Assembly (NCBI RefSeq): GCF_029258205.1
Contig: NZ_JARHZJ010000067.1
Coordinates: 1 to 39,990 of the forward strand
Direction of reading: 5' to 3'
Length of the DNA stretch: 39,990 nt
From: Clostridium sp.
Lineage (GTDB): Bacteria > Bacillota > Clostridia > Clostridiales > Clostridiaceae
Shown here: piece after piece, positions 16,144 through 25,104 of the stretch
Layout: the number at the start of each line of letters is the position of its first letter
How positions within the stretch are numbered: position 1 is the stretch's first letter
Program-made: the position numbers and the translations under genes
Notes under the pieces: generated by a model
What the model was told of the DNA's origin: nothing
Seen by the model: only the letters and a program-made list of their open reading frames with translations
Database searches by the model: none

Positions 16144-16903
16144 TATTACTGTCACCTCCAAGAAGAGTTATGACTTCAATTATTCTATTAAAAAATTCTT
16201 TTCTAGAATCAGTTCCTCTTATAAGTTCATTAAATATCTTACCATCCTTAATAAATAAAATTCTATTTGCATAACTTGCTGTAAAAGCATCATGAGTTAC
16301 CATCATAATTGTTGCATTTAAATTTTTATTTAAATTTCCTAAACTTTCAAGAAGCATGGTAGCTGCCTTTGAATCTAATGCTCCTGTTGGTTCATCAGCT
16401 AATACTAAAGATGGCTTAGTAATTATCGCCCTTGCTGATGCTACCCTTTGCTTTTGTCCCCCTGACATTTCATAAGGATATTTATTAAGCTCATTACTTA
16501 TATTTAATGCTTCTGCCACATTCCTTACTCTTTTATCTATTTCATCGTTATTCACTCTTTGAATTGTAAGAGCTAAGGCTATATTTTCGTAAGCTGTTAA
16601 GGTATCTAAAAGATTAAAATCCTGAAATATAAATCCTATTTTCTCTCTTCTAAACTTAGCTAACTTTTTAGAATCAAATGTTGTAATGTCCTCTCCATCT
16701 AAATATATGTGACCACTAGTCACCTTATCTATAGTTGATATACAATTTAAAAGTGTTGTTTTACCACTTCCTGAAGCACCCATTATTCCAACGAACTCAC
16801 CTTCTGAAACAGTAAAACTAATATCATTAATAGCCTTTGTAACATTTCCTTTTTTACCATAATATTTCTCTATATTTCTTACCCTTAAAACCTCTTTACC
16901 CAT
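16133..16903 (-). CDS. Bce-type ABC transporter ATP-binding protein
   Basis: Cytoplasmic ATPase partner of the FtsX-like permease; 256 residues. Walker A GASGSGKT at 42-49, Q-loop in FIFQDFNLLD (about 91-100), signature MSGGQ at 146-150, Walker B LVLADEP at 166-172 with the D-loop GALDSK, and the H-loop in MMVTHD. This is the MacB/LolD-like class that works with FtsX-type permeases. The start ATG 16903 follows AAGGAGT. It is transcribed from its own promoter at about 17.06-17.09 kb, separate from the kinase-regulator pair, which is the usual Bce arrangement in which the regulator activates the transporter promoter. Confidence 0.92.
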   Translation of the reverse strand: MGKEVLRVRNIEKYYGKKGNVTKAINDISFTVSEGEFVGIMGASGSGKTTLLNCISTIDKVTSGHIYLDGEDITTFDSKKLAKFRREKIGFIFQDFNLLDTLTAYENIALALTIQRVNNDEIDKRVRNVAEALNISNELNKYPYEMSGGQKQRVASARAIITKPSLVLADEPTGALDSKAATMLLESLGNLNKNLNATIMMVTHDAFTASYANRILFIKDGKIFNELIRGTDSRKEFFNRIIEVITLLGGDSNNVF

Positions 16904-17062
16904 TAAACTACACTCCTTATCCTTACTTATATTATCTTAAAAATACCAACTTAAACCACTTTAAAACTCTCTCTTTAAGTCTTATCTCTATACTTAAATT
17001 CTATTTCAGATTACTAACTTAATCCATAGAACTATATAACACTAAACTAACAAAAGTGTCAC

Positions 17063-17092
17063 ATTATAAATTTTAAAATATTATTATGTAAA
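17063..17092 (-). promoter_or_regulatory. Promoter of the Bce-type transporter genes
   Basis: Minus strand: TTTACA (17092-17087), 18-base spacer, TATAAT (17068-17063), leaving a leader of about 150 bases before the ATPase ATG. The upstream stretch holds two TGTAAAA copies (near 17087 and 17114) that could be response-regulator half sites; this is a weak inference. Confidence 0.6.
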
Positions 17093-17243
17093 AGTCATAA
17101 ACACCTGTAAAACTGGTAGATTGCCCTAAGTCTATAACTCTATTTTTAGCTAGCACCAAAAGGCTAAGTCTTCACATTATTCTATACAATTTGCTATTAT
17201 AACTTTATCTAACCTCTTAAAACATATTATTATAAGAATATAT

Positions 17244-17279
17244 AAAAAGGTGGATTCATAAATTTGAATCCACCTTTTT
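17244..17279 (-). terminator. Terminator of the two-component operon
   Basis: Perfect 14-bp stem AAAAAGGTGGATTC/GAATCCACCTTTTT, 40 bases past the kinase stop. It separates the kinase-regulator unit from the transporter unit. Confidence 0.9.
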
Positions 17280-17321
17280 ATCATTAATATCAAAATTTAT
17301 TTTCATATTAGATTGTTAAAT

Positions 17322-18335
17322 CTACTCAAAAATCATCATTCTATTTATTGGAAAAATAATTGAAACTCTTGTAAATTTACATTCTTCTGAAATCAATGTT
17401 ATATCTAGCCCAAGTTTCTTACAAAGCTTTTTACATAAGTATAGTCCTATACCTGTAGACTTTCCAAACTTACGTCCATTTTCTCCAGTAAATCCTTTAT
17501 CAAAAACTTTAGAAACATCCTTATCACTTATTCCAACACCATTATCTTCAATATTTAAAATCACATATTTACTACTTTCACTACAATATATTTTTATCTC
17601 CTTATACTCCTTATTCATATATTTAATAGCATTTGATATTATTTGTCCTAAAATAAATTCAATCCATTTACTATCTGAATAAACCTTTTTTTCTAAATCA
17701 CCTAAATTTATTTTAACTTTTTTCTTTATTAAAGAATCTGCATTATTGTTTAAAACCTTATTTGTACAATGTCTTAAATTCATTTCTTTTATTATATAAT
17801 CTTTCTCAATGGTATTACTTCTAGTGTAAAAAAGAGCTTGATCTATATAATTTTCTAGCTTATCCACTTCTTCTCCTATACTCTCTGTAAGTGGTGATTC
17901 ATTATTTTCTATTAATAGCTTACAAGTTGATATGGGAGTTTTTATTTCATGAACCCATAATTCTATATACTCCCTATAATCATTTATCCCTCTCTTAAAC
18001 TCTCCTATTTCGTCATTCATAGACTTATTACTTTTGCATATAACATCATATATTAATTTACTTTCTGTAAAAGTCCCCTCATCTATTACTTCTGATATTA
18101 AATATTTTTTATCTAAAGATTCCATGTTCTGCTTTATCTCATCATAATATTGATTTTTTCTTAAATAATCAAAAATATGATAAACTAGAATTCCTCCACC
18201 ATTTATGATAACAATAAATAAAATTGCAAATCTATCAACCTTTAAAACCATAAGCAATATAGCTGTAAAAAGTAATATTAATGAATTTATAATAATAAAA
18301 ACTACTCTTTCTCTTATGAACTCTCTTAAATTCAT
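17322..18335 (-). CDS. Bce-type intramembrane-sensing histidine kinase
   Basis: 337 residues. Two N-terminal membrane helices (about 11-31 and 36-53) are joined by only a few residues, so there is no extracellular sensor; such kinases receive their signal from the Bce permease. The dimerisation/phosphorylation segment has H129 in ELWVHEIKTPIS. The ATPase domain shows the N-box LGQIISNAIKY, the G1 box EDNGVGIS, an F-box-like VFDKGFTG and the G2 box KSTGIGLYLCK. The start ATG overlaps the regulator stop in an ATGA junction, so the two are translationally coupled. Confidence 0.92.
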   Translation of the reverse strand: MNLREFIRERVVFIIINSLILLFTAILLMVLKVDRFAILFIVIINGGGILVYHIFDYLRKNQYYDEIKQNMESLDKKYLISEVIDEGTFTESKLIYDVICKSNKSMNDEIGEFKRGINDYREYIELWVHEIKTPISTCKLLIENNESPLTESIGEEVDKLENYIDQALFYTRSNTIEKDYIIKEMNLRHCTNKVLNNNADSLIKKKVKINLGDLEKKVYSDSKWIEFILGQIISNAIKYMNKEYKEIKIYCSESSKYVILNIEDNGVGISDKDVSKVFDKGFTGENGRKFGKSTGIGLYLCKKLCKKLGLDITLISEECKFTRVSIIFPINRMMIFE

Positions 18336-19012
18336 GATAATATATACCCTTGTCCCCTCTTAGTTTGCAAATATCCATCTGCACCTATTCCTTGAATCTT
18401 TCTTCTAAGTCTATTTACATTAACAGTTAAAGTATTATCATCTATAAATTCATTAGTTTGCCATAAAGCTTTTATAATATTATCTCTTGATACTATTTTC
18501 CCTTTATTTCTTATTAGAATATTTAAGATCTTACTTTCATTTTTAGTAAGCTCTACAACTTCATCCTTAAATAAAACCTCACTTTTAAGCATATTATATT
18601 TTAATTCCCTACAATGATATATTTCTGTTTCACTCTCAATTCCTGAATAGGTTCTTTTCATAATTGATGCAATTCTAGCTAAAAGTATTTGAGTATTATA
18701 TGGCTTAGTAACAAAGTCATCAGCTCCTAAATTCATACTCATAAGTTCATCCATCTCACTCTGTCTACTAGTTACAACTATAACTGGAACTTCACTTCTT
18801 TTTCTTATCTCTCTGCAAATATAGTATCCATCATAGTAAGGAAGATTTATATCTAATAAAATCATATTAGGATTACACCTTAATGATATATCAACTATAT
18901 TTTCAAAATCCTCTGATGACTCTACAATATAGCCATACTTCTCTAAAAATTTAGTAAGCTCTACTATTATTTTTTCCTCATCCTCTATAATAAAAATCTT
19001 TTTACTTTCCAT
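18332..19012 (-). CDS. OmpR/PhoB-family response regulator of the Bce module
   Basis: 226 residues. The receiver domain has acidic D11-E12, phospho-acceptor D54 in LLDINLP, T81 and K103. The C-terminal winged helix (about 130-226) shows VELTKNESKILNILI and the recognition-helix region DDNTLTVNVNRLRRKI, typical of BceR/GraR-like regulators. It should be phosphorylated by the kinase encoded next and activate the transporter promoter near 17.07 kb. GGGGCGGAG lies ahead of ATG 19012. No autoregulatory site was identified. Confidence 0.92.
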   Translation of the reverse strand: MESKKIFIIEDEEKIIVELTKFLEKYGYIVESSEDFENIVDISLRCNPNMILLDINLPYYDGYYICREIRKRSEVPVIVVTSRQSEMDELMSMNLGADDFVTKPYNTQILLARIASIMKRTYSGIESETEIYHCRELKYNMLKSEVLFKDEVVELTKNESKILNILIRNKGKIVSRDNIIKALWQTNEFIDDNTLTVNVNRLRRKIQGIGADGYLQTKRGQGYILS

Positions 19013-19038
19013 TAATCTCCGCCCCTCATAAAACTAAA

Positions 19039-19059
19039 GCCGCACATGTATTGTACGGC
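19039..19059 (-). promoter_or_regulatory. Hairpin in the leader of the response-regulator gene
   Basis: Minus strand GCCGTACA/TGTGCGGC, eight pairs including one G-U, ATACA loop, ending about 25 bases before the start codon and just ahead of the ribosome site. It is followed by TTTAGTTTT, so it could be a weak attenuator or an mRNA 5' stabiliser. Confidence 0.4.
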
Positions 19060-19133
19060 AAAAAATTCCTTTTAATAATTATAACACAATTACTTTAAAA
19101 GACATTTATTATTTTTTTGTATGTAAAATAATA

Positions 19134-19171
19134 AAAGAGTGTAAAAACTCACTTGAATTTCTACACTCTTT
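19134..19171 (-). terminator. Terminator of the DUF2922 gene
   Basis: Stem AAAGAGTGTA/TACACTCTTT with the minus-strand tail TATTATTTT, about 10 bases past the stop. Confidence 0.8.
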
Positions 19172-19181
19172 AAATTATAAA

Positions 19182-19406
19182 TTAAGACATTTCAAAACTT
19201 TCTATTGTTTTTTCTACTATTTCACCCTTAACTTTAGAAACTAAATCTCCTCCCTTAGAAACAAATATATTTGCTGTTACTATTTTTTCCATAAGATTTT
19301 GAACTTCTTCCTCAGTTGCATCTTCCTTAATATTCTTAAGAGTTATCTTTGTTATACTTCCTCCAGCATTCTTAAAAGACATTACAAGATATAATTCTTT
19401 TTCCAT
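19182..19406 (-). CDS. DUF2922 family protein
   Basis: 74-residue soluble protein, MEKELYLVMSFKNAGGSITKITLKNIKEDAT... IVTANIFVSKGGDLVSKVKGEIVEKTIESFEMS. The alternating strand pattern, LVMSFKN.GG, and the D-L-V-x-K-V..A-x-I-V-E..E end match the DUF2922 family, found in Firmicutes next to DUF1659 genes, as here. Function unknown. AAGGAGGAC-like sequence precedes ATG 19406. Confidence 0.8.
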   Translation of the reverse strand: MEKELYLVMSFKNAGGSITKITLKNIKEDATEEEVQNLMEKIVTANIFVSKGGDLVSKVKGEIVEKTIESFEMS

Positions 19407-19692
19407 TTTAAAGTCCTCCTTCTATTTACCATTAATTTATTATGTTACATCTTTTGTTCTTCTAATTTTCATCCTAAAATTTATGTCTTATCTTAATCCT
19501 TAATCTGTTCTAATAATGTTTATTAGCTTACAATTTATATTTAAAAGTTCCTATCTATAAATTCTAGTGTTTTTTTTATATAAACTAATATTAATTCTAT
19601 TCTTTTGATTATCTTCAATATAGAATTTAAAAGTATTTTTATTTTTTTTAATTCTACAAAATCGGCTGATCACCCCTCTAATTTTTATTAGA

Positions 19693-19920
19693 TTATTGAG
19701 TGTCTTCTACAAACTTAAAGTCATCTTCTTTTAATATAGAATTAACCTTTGATTCTAAAAGCTCTGATAACGCTTTTCCTACCTCATAAAGTTTTGTGTC
19801 CTCTGCATCAATCTTTACCTTAGAAAACTTTTGTGTTAAAAAATTAGGACTTCCACTATCATCTACCCCCTTTTGATATTTTAATACTAAGCTTTTCTTT
19901 GTTAAAATTGCCTTTGACAT
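19693..19920 (-). CDS. DUF1659 family protein
   Basis: 75-residue soluble protein with the pattern of DUF1659: a short N-terminal strand, KYQKGVDDSGSPNFLTQKFSKVK, then a helix ending ALSELLESKVNSILKEDD. The frame opens at 19929 with TTG, but AAAGGAG on the minus strand places the start at ATG 19920-19918 (MSKAILTKK). It is paired with the DUF2922 gene 285 bases downstream, the association commonly seen in Clostridium and Bacillus. Function unknown. Confidence 0.8.
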   Translation of the reverse strand: MSKAILTKKSLVLKYQKGVDDSGSPNFLTQKFSKVKIDAEDTKLYEVGKALSELLESKVNSILKEDDFKFVEDTQ

Positions 19921-19979
19921 GTTTATCAACTCCTTTCACTATATAAATATTCCTTACCTTTTATTTGTGTTGTAAAATT

Positions 19980-20022
19980 ATAAAAAAAACTGTAATAAAA
20001 ACATTTTGTTTCTATTACAGTT
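19980..20022 (-). terminator. Terminator of the DUF1002 gene
   Basis: Stem AACTGTAATA/TATTACAGTT (19988-19997, 20013-20022), followed on the minus strand by eight T. It separates the DUF1002 gene from the DUF1659 gene. Confidence 0.85.
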
Positions 20023-20064
20023 AATTTATATTTATAATACTAAGTAAAGTTATTTTACTACTTT

Positions 20065-21588
20065 TTAATTATCATCAGGATCTCCATATCTTCCTGTTTC
20101 TGGATTATATTCTCGTCCCTGCTCATCATGTAATGGAACTTTTTTACCATCAACTATTATATAATCATTATTTCCATCTGAATCTTTTCCAGCATCTTCA
20201 GTTTCTTGAATATTACCATATCCACCAGTAACAGGATTATACTCTTCACCATTTGAATTATATCTAGAAACTACAGTACCATCTTGAAGTTTTATAGTTT
20301 CCTTACTTTTATCTGTTGAATTATTATTATTGCTTCCATTATTATTTTTATTTAAATTGCTTTTAGATTTATTGTTTTGTGACTCTTTAGTATCAGTATT
20401 TTGAGATTCTTTATTACTTTCATTATTTTTTGAACCATTGCTCTTACTTTGGTTTCCTCCAGTATTAGAATTGCTTTTATTACTATTCCCCTTGTCATTT
20501 GTTTTTAAATTAGCACCACTTGATTGTGCTTTATCATCTATATTCTTTTTAATTTCATTATTTTTAGCATCTTTGACCTCATCATTTACTACAACTCCTA
20601 TATTCTTTAGTTTATCCTTATTTATCATATTACCATCTCTATTATATATAATTCCGTTTATAGTAACTTCTCCATCTCCAAAATATGATGCAAACCAACT
20701 TTTTATATCATTAAAAACTACTAGAATTTTATTTAATATTCTATCTAAAATTCCACTTTCTTTAAGTTCTTGTCCATTTTCTTTTAAAATATCCTGTATA
20801 TTATTAGAAATATTATTTAACTCTCCTTTTAAGTTAGAATAATTTAATCCTAATGAATTTATATTAGCTAAAAGTCCAACTAATTCTTGCTCTTGTGTTG
20901 GAGTCAACTCAACGTCATAGTTATTTGTAATATTATTTACTATTTCCCCAACTTTTCTATCATTTTTAGGTTTATCCTTTATTACTTTTTCTTTAGCTTG
21001 ATTAACTATAGCACTAGCTACATCTTGTCCAATATTTTGTCCTTCGCTATTTTTAGCATAAGCTAAATTATTTGTTATGCTCAGTTCTTGTCTTGCAACT
21101 TCTTTATTTTCAACTGGTATATTTTCTCCAGTAGCCTTTTCAAAGGCTTGAATAATACCAGCTAAAGCTGATGTACCTGTTACCTTAAATGGAGCTGTAG
21201 CAATAACATCAGCATCATTAACACCTACTGTTAATAATGCATTACTTAGCATAGTTTTAGTAACCTCTGTTAAGTTATTTGTTTTTACCTTTATGCCATA
21301 TCCTTTTTCTTCTATCTTGACAAAAGCACTTGAATAAGCATTTCCTTTAACTTCTCCTGATATTTTAGGCAATCCTAGTTGTTCTCTTATTTCATTAACA
21401 TTCATAGTTATAACCTCAACATCATTTGGATTAACTCCGAATTCCTTAAACATCTCTTGTTTTTGATTTGAATTTAAATTAGCTCCTAAAGTCACTACTT
21501 CCTTAGTATCAGCAAAAACTGTTTTAAATGAACCAATACTTATTACTCCAGCTAGTATAATCGCTGTTATTAATCTATTTCTATTCAT
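20065..21588 (-). CDS. Secreted DUF1002 protein with Asn/Ser-rich linker and C-terminal repeats
   Basis: 507-residue exported protein. The signal peptide (residues 1-26, ending VFA-D) is followed by a DUF1002 domain to about residue 280 (B. subtilis YpuA is a family member). It has VVTLGANLNSNQKQEMFKEFGV, the conserved N-A-Y-S-S-A segment and IATAPFKVTGTSALAGIIQAFE. Next comes a short region ending in a YFGDGEVTINGIIYNRDG motif, then an Asn/Ser/Lys-rich low-complexity linker (about 345-430). The end holds two related repeats of about 22 residues, each ending EYNP-[VE]-TG-x-YG. DUF1002 has no established function. No LPxTG or other anchor is visible, so it is either released or bound non-covalently. 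GGAAGAAGG precedes ATG 21588. The linker and repeats are an extension beyond the YpuA length. Confidence 0.85.
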   Translation of the reverse strand: MNRNRLITAIILAGVISIGSFKTVFADTKEVVTLGANLNSNQKQEMFKEFGVNPNDVEVITMNVNEIREQLGLPKISGEVKGNAYSSAFVKIEEKGYGIKVKTNNLTEVTKTMLSNALLTVGVNDADVIATAPFKVTGTSALAGIIQAFEKATGENIPVENKEVARQELSITNNLAYAKNSEGQNIGQDVASAIVNQAKEKVIKDKPKNDRKVGEIVNNITNNYDVELTPTQEQELVGLLANINSLGLNYSNLKGELNNISNNIQDILKENGQELKESGILDRILNKILVVFNDIKSWFASYFGDGEVTINGIIYNRDGNMINKDKLKNIGVVVNDEVKDAKNNEIKKNIDDKAQSSGANLKTNDKGNSNKSNSNTGGNQSKSNGSKNNESNKESQNTDTKESQNNKSKSNLNKNNNGSNNNNSTDKSKETIKLQDGTVVSRYNSNGEEYNPVTGGYGNIQETEDAGKDSDGNNDYIIVDGKKVPLHDEQGREYNPETGRYGDPDDN

Positions 21589-21835
21589 TTGCCTTCTTCC
21601 TTTCTAAGCAGTCATATCAAATAAATATATTGAATTCTATGTTCCATTTTTAAGTTACTATTAATATTTAAATTACTTTGGAATAGCCTAATTTAAAGTA
21701 AATATTATTAATTTAAATCTTACTTTAAATTATATCAAAACAAATTCTCAAAAGTTTACAAATTGTTTTAATTTTATATAAAACTTATATATTTTTTCAT
21801 ATTAGGAATTTAATCTATATTTTAAAAAATTTTAT

Positions 21836-21849
21836 AGTATAATTATACT
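21836..21849 (+). promoter_or_regulatory. Perfect palindrome AGTATAATTATACT in the hydG-operon promoter region
   Basis: A 14-base perfect palindrome that contains a TATAAT -10 element, about 150 bases before the TM1266-family gene. It could be an operator over the promoter. The leader from here to 21990 includes a CTGAG segment but fits no riboswitch that I know. Between 21589 and 21830 nothing else was seen. Confidence 0.4.
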
Positions 21850-21999
21850 GTGTCTTCTTTGTTGCGAGATGGTATATAAAAAATACTTCTTTCAGCTGAG
21901 AAACTAGTCAAAAAAATAATATAAATATACTTTATCCCTAATTGTAAGGAATTCTCTAAGCAAAAAGGTAAAAAAAATTTTGAATCTTAGAAAGGTTTG

Positions 22000-22260
22000 A
22001 TGACAAGTATGAGTACTAGAATTGCTGTTGTTGGCATTGTTATTGAAAGCCTTGATAATATAAAAAAAGTAAATTCTATCTTAAGTGAATACGACAAATT
22101 AATTGTTGGAAGAATGGGGTTACCATACAAAGAAAAAAACATTAGAGTTATATCTATTGTAGTTGATGGAAACACCGACGAAATTTCAGCTATAACAGGA
22201 AAACTCGGTAAACTTAAAGGAGTTTCTGTTAAAGCTGCCATATCTAAAACTAGCTTTTAG
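22000..22260 (+). CDS. TM1266-family iron-only hydrogenase system putative regulator
   Basis: Small ACT/NikR-C-like ferredoxin-fold protein of about 86 residues with TRIAVVGIVIES, ...YDKLIVGRMGLPY..., ISIVVDG.TDEISAITGKLGKLKGVSVKA, a close match to the TM1266 family found beside [FeFe]-hydrogenase maturation genes. It is named a regulator by context only; it has no DNA-binding domain. AAAGG ends at 21995; TTG 21997 and ATG 22000 sit very close to it and ATG 22009 (MSTRIAV) about 13 bases away, so the start is uncertain within nine bases. HydG follows 105 bases downstream on the same strand, probably in one transcript. Confidence 0.85.
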   Translation: MTSMSTRIAVVGIVIESLDNIKKVNSILSEYDKLIVGRMGLPYKEKNIRVISIVVDGNTDEISAITGKLGKLKGVSVKAAISKTSF

Positions 22261-22365
22261 CTTAATTGCTTAAGCCTATTATTCTTTGAATTCCCATGAG
22301 TATATTTTAGTTGTTTATATTATTTTTTGACATACCATAAAAGTAATTTAAAAGGAGATTTTATT

Positions 22366-23787
22366 ATGTTAAAAGATAACGAAAAGTACAATGCTTTAGA
22401 TTTTATTAAAGACTATGAAATTAATAATCTTATAGCAAAAGGAAAAGAACTTGTTTCTAACAAAGAATTAGTTAAAGAAATCATTGAAAAAAGCAAAAGT
22501 GCAGAAGGTTTAACACCTGAAGAGACTGCTATTCTTCTTAATCTTGAAGATAAAGAGCTTATTGAAGAAATGTTTAAAGCAGCTAGACAAGTTAAAGAAA
22601 AATTATATGGAAAAAGACTTGTTGTATTTGCGCCTTTATATGTAAGTAACTATTGTGTAAATAACTGTACTTACTGTGGATATAAACATTGCAATGATGA
22701 ATTAAAAAGAAAGAAACTTAATAAAGAACAGCTTATTGAAGAAGTTAAAGTTCTTGAAAGCTTAGGTCATAAAAGAATAGCACTTGAAGCTGGAGAAGAT
22801 CCAGTTAATGCTCCTCTAGATTATATTTTAGATTGTATAAAATCAATATACTCAATTAAATTTGATAATGGATCAATAAGAAGAATCAATGTTAATATAG
22901 CTGCAACATCAGTTGAAAACTATAAGAGACTTAAAGATGCTGAAATTGGAACATATATCTTATTTCAAGAAACTTATCACAAACCAACTTATGAAAAATT
23001 GCATGTAAGTGGTCCAAAACATAATTATAATTATCATACAACAGCTATGCATAGAGCAAGAGAAGCTGGTATAGATGATATTGGTATGGGAGTTCTATAT
23101 GGACTTTATGATTACAAATATGAAACATTAGCAATGCTTATGCACGCTATGGATTTAGAGGAAACTACAGGGGTTGGTCCTCATACACTATCAGTTCCAA
23201 GATTAAGACCAGCTGAAAATGTTAGCTTAGAAAATTATCCTTACTTAGTTAATGATGAAGATTTCAAAAAGATTGTTGCTATCTTAAGATTGGCAGTACC
23301 ATATGCAGGTCTTATACTTTCAACAAGAGAGGAACCAGTCTTAAGAGATGAAATAATATCTCTTGGAGTATCTCAAGTAAGTACAGGTTCATGTACAGGT
23401 GTTGGTGGTTATTCTGAAGCGTATAGTGATCCTGAAGAAAAACCACAATTTGAAGTTGGAGATCATAGATCACCGGTTGAAATGATAGAAAGTCTTATGG
23501 AAGCTGGGTATATACCAAGTTATTGTACAGCTTGTTATAGAGAGGGTAGAACTGGTGAAAGATTTATGGACATCGTTAAAAGTGGTGAACTTTATAAAAT
23601 ATGTGAAGCTAATGCGTTAATAACTTTAAAAGAATTCATTGATGATTATGGTACAAATAAAACAAGAGAAATCGGAGATAGATTAATTAAAAAATCAATA
23701 GATGAAATAGATAACGAGTCATTTAGAAAATCTGTTCAAGAAAAAATAAATAAGATAAGTAATGGTACTAGAGATTTAAGATTTTAA
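22366..23787 (+). CDS. hydG: [FeFe]-hydrogenase H-cluster maturase HydG
   Basis: Radical SAM tyrosine lyase that supplies the CO and cyanide ligands (with cysteine-bound iron) of the hydrogenase H-cluster. The SAM-cluster motif CX3CX2C is at C97, C101 and C104 (CVNNCTYCGY). The auxiliary cluster motif CX2CX22C is at C387, C390 and C413, the hallmark that separates HydG from ThiH and HydE. AAAGGAG with a short spacer fixes the start at ATG 22366 and not the TTG at 22327, giving 473 residues, the usual length. It is grouped with the TM1266-family gene; hydF is 6.5 kb away and hydE is not in the window. Tandem terminators follow. Confidence 0.97.
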   Translation: MLKDNEKYNALDFIKDYEINNLIAKGKELVSNKELVKEIIEKSKSAEGLTPEETAILLNLEDKELIEEMFKAARQVKEKLYGKRLVVFAPLYVSNYCVNNCTYCGYKHCNDELKRKKLNKEQLIEEVKVLESLGHKRIALEAGEDPVNAPLDYILDCIKSIYSIKFDNGSIRRINVNIAATSVENYKRLKDAEIGTYILFQETYHKPTYEKLHVSGPKHNYNYHTTAMHRAREAGIDDIGMGVLYGLYDYKYETLAMLMHAMDLEETTGVGPHTLSVPRLRPAENVSLENYPYLVNDEDFKKIVAILRLAVPYAGLILSTREEPVLRDEIISLGVSQVSTGSCTGVGGYSEAYSDPEEKPQFEVGDHRSPVEMIESLMEAGYIPSYCTACYREGRTGERFMDIVKSGELYKICEANALITLKEFIDDYGTNKTREIGDRLIKKSIDEIDNESFRKSVQEKINKISNGTRDLRF

Positions 23788-23855
23788 CTAATTAAATATG
23801 CTGTAACTTTTTATATGACAATAATTCGCTAACTTTAATTAAATTTTTAATATAT

Positions 23856-23914
23856 AGCCAGCGTAAGCTGGCTTTTTTTTAATATAGAGCAACTAAAGTT
23901 GCCCTATATTTTTT
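23856..23914 (+). terminator. Two tandem terminators after hydG
   Basis: First stem AGCCAGC/GCTGGCT with a GTAA loop and eight T (23856-23880). Second stem AATATAG-GCAAC/GTTGC-CTATATT with TTTTTC (23881-23914). Both are oriented for the plus strand. Confidence 0.9.
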
Positions 23915-23921
23915 CATTATT

Positions 23922-24197
23922 CTATTCAGTTATTAATTCTTCTTCTTTAGCTAAAGCTGTTATTGCTAACTCTCTTTCAGCAATTAAATCTTCTAAAGTT
24001 TCTTTAGTTTCCATTAATTCTTCTAATGACATTGAAGAATAATCTTTTCCTAAATCATTTGAAACATTTATTCCTTGTTTTCTTAAAAAATCATCAACCT
24101 TAGCTTGATTTTTCTTATATACATAGTATCCCGCAGCACATATACCAACTCCAACTAATGCACCTGTTATATGGTCTTTGTTTATCCCTTGTATCAT
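23922..24197 (-). CDS. Small one-TM protein at the end of the metal-ATPase operon
   Basis: 91 residues: MIQGINKDHITG, a glycine-rich membrane helix ALVGVGICAAGYYVY, a basic KKNQAK flank, then an acidic helical tail (SSMSLEELMETKETLEDLIAERELAI, ending EEELITE). I do not recognise a named family with certainty; the layout resembles small ATPase-associated proteins such as DUF6110-type proteins or mycobacterial PacL, which partner P-type metal ATPases. GGAGG precedes ATG 24197. It lies 45 bases behind the HMA_2 protein gene, as the last gene of the five-gene operon. A scaffold or metal-relay role next to the ATPase is inferred from context only. Confidence 0.65.
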   Translation of the reverse strand: MIQGINKDHITGALVGVGICAAGYYVYKKNQAKVDDFLRKQGINVSNDLGKDYSSMSLEELMETKETLEDLIAERELAITALAKEEELITE

Positions 24198-24242
24198 ATT
24201 GAATTCCTCCTTAATTGTGTAATTTTATAATTTATTATAAAT

Positions 24243-25103
24243 TTAATTTATAGCACCTTTATATAATTTTCTACTTCTATCATTCATCCCCATGAAAGCG
24301 GGTCCATTTTCAAATCCTGCAAAAAAACTTCCTTCGTGTTTTGACATACCTTTTCCAGAAATCATAAATGATTTACCTATAGTATTACCCTCTGTTTCTA
24401 TAAACTTCTCTAAAAATACTCTAAGCATGTTTGCACTCTTAGAGGATTCAGTATCAGGCATAACTGATATATCATAATATGTTTCATTTGAACACTTATT
24501 CCTAAACTCCTTAACTGATATAAGCATTCTTCCGTAAGACATTTCTAATATATGTCTTCCAAAAGTAGCTCCCCAAGTTATTGCTGATGGCATTAAAAAT
24601 TTACCTTTTCCTATTGAATTCATTAAATACATTACAGAAACAACCTCAGGATCAAAATATCCCTTTTCATTTATTTCTTTGTAAGCATGCTCTCCAATAG
24701 CTCCTATAGTAGTCCCCACTACTGCCCAATTAATAAATTCTGAAATTTTAGTATTCATAGGTATACATCTACTAACTCCACCAATTATAAGTGTAATTAA
24801 AGAATAGTACGCCATAGGTGGCATATTCTTTTTCTTAGAATTATAAATAAGTCTAACAGGTATCAAATCATAGTTCTTTGAATACATAGCTATAACTCTC
24901 ATTATTACTTCATCTTCTGAAATTCTGTAAGAATTATATTCTACAACTATAGATTTAGTTATTTCTGTATATCTAGCTGTTCTTATTCCATCTTTTTTAA
25001 CAAGCTCATCCATTACATATAAACTATTTATAATAGGATGAGAAAGTTTAAATCTTATTCTATCTTTAATTTTATGAGCAACAACAATAGTAGGATTATT
25101 CAT
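24243..25103 (-). CDS. HMA_2-domain membrane protein, 286 residues
   Basis: Partner of the P-type ATPase. The N-terminal HMA_2-type ferredoxin fold (about residues 5-75) has H10-KIKD-R15-I-R17, the HSxxGRxR signature with D in place of G. It lacks the CxxC metal site of classical HMA domains. One or two membrane segments follow (MAYYSLITLIIGGVS, FINWAVVGTTIGAIG), then a soluble C-terminal part with GKSFMISGKGMSKHEGSFFAGF. The frame opens at GTG 25112, but ATG 25103, next to the ATPase stop with GAAAGAGGTG upstream, is the likely start, giving stop-start coupling (TAAAATG). It resembles a P-type ATPase N-terminus and membrane platform without the catalytic core. Function unknown. Confidence 0.7.
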   Translation of the reverse strand: MNNPTIVVAHKIKDRIRFKLSHPIINSLYVMDELVKKDGIRTARYTEITKSIVVEYNSYRISEDEVIMRVIAMYSKNYDLIPVRLIYNSKKKNMPPMAYYSLITLIIGGVSRCIPMNTKISEFINWAVVGTTIGAIGEHAYKEINEKGYFDPEVVSVMYLMNSIGKGKFLMPSAITWGATFGRHILEMSYGRMLISVKEFRNKCSNETYYDISVMPDTESSKSANMLRVFLEKFIETEGNTIGKSFMISGKGMSKHEGSFFAGFENGPAFMGMNDRSRKLYKGAIN

Positions 25104-25104
25104 T

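Noticed and set aside
21850..21995. TPP-type riboswitch in the leader of the hydG unit, because of a CTGAGA segment
   Set aside because: The other conserved TPP elements are missing and no P1 closing stem was found; hydG is a maturase, not a thiamine gene.
21987..22241. 84-codon minus-strand frame over the TM1266-family gene
   Set aside because: The plus-strand product is a clear family member; the minus frame has no ribosome site.
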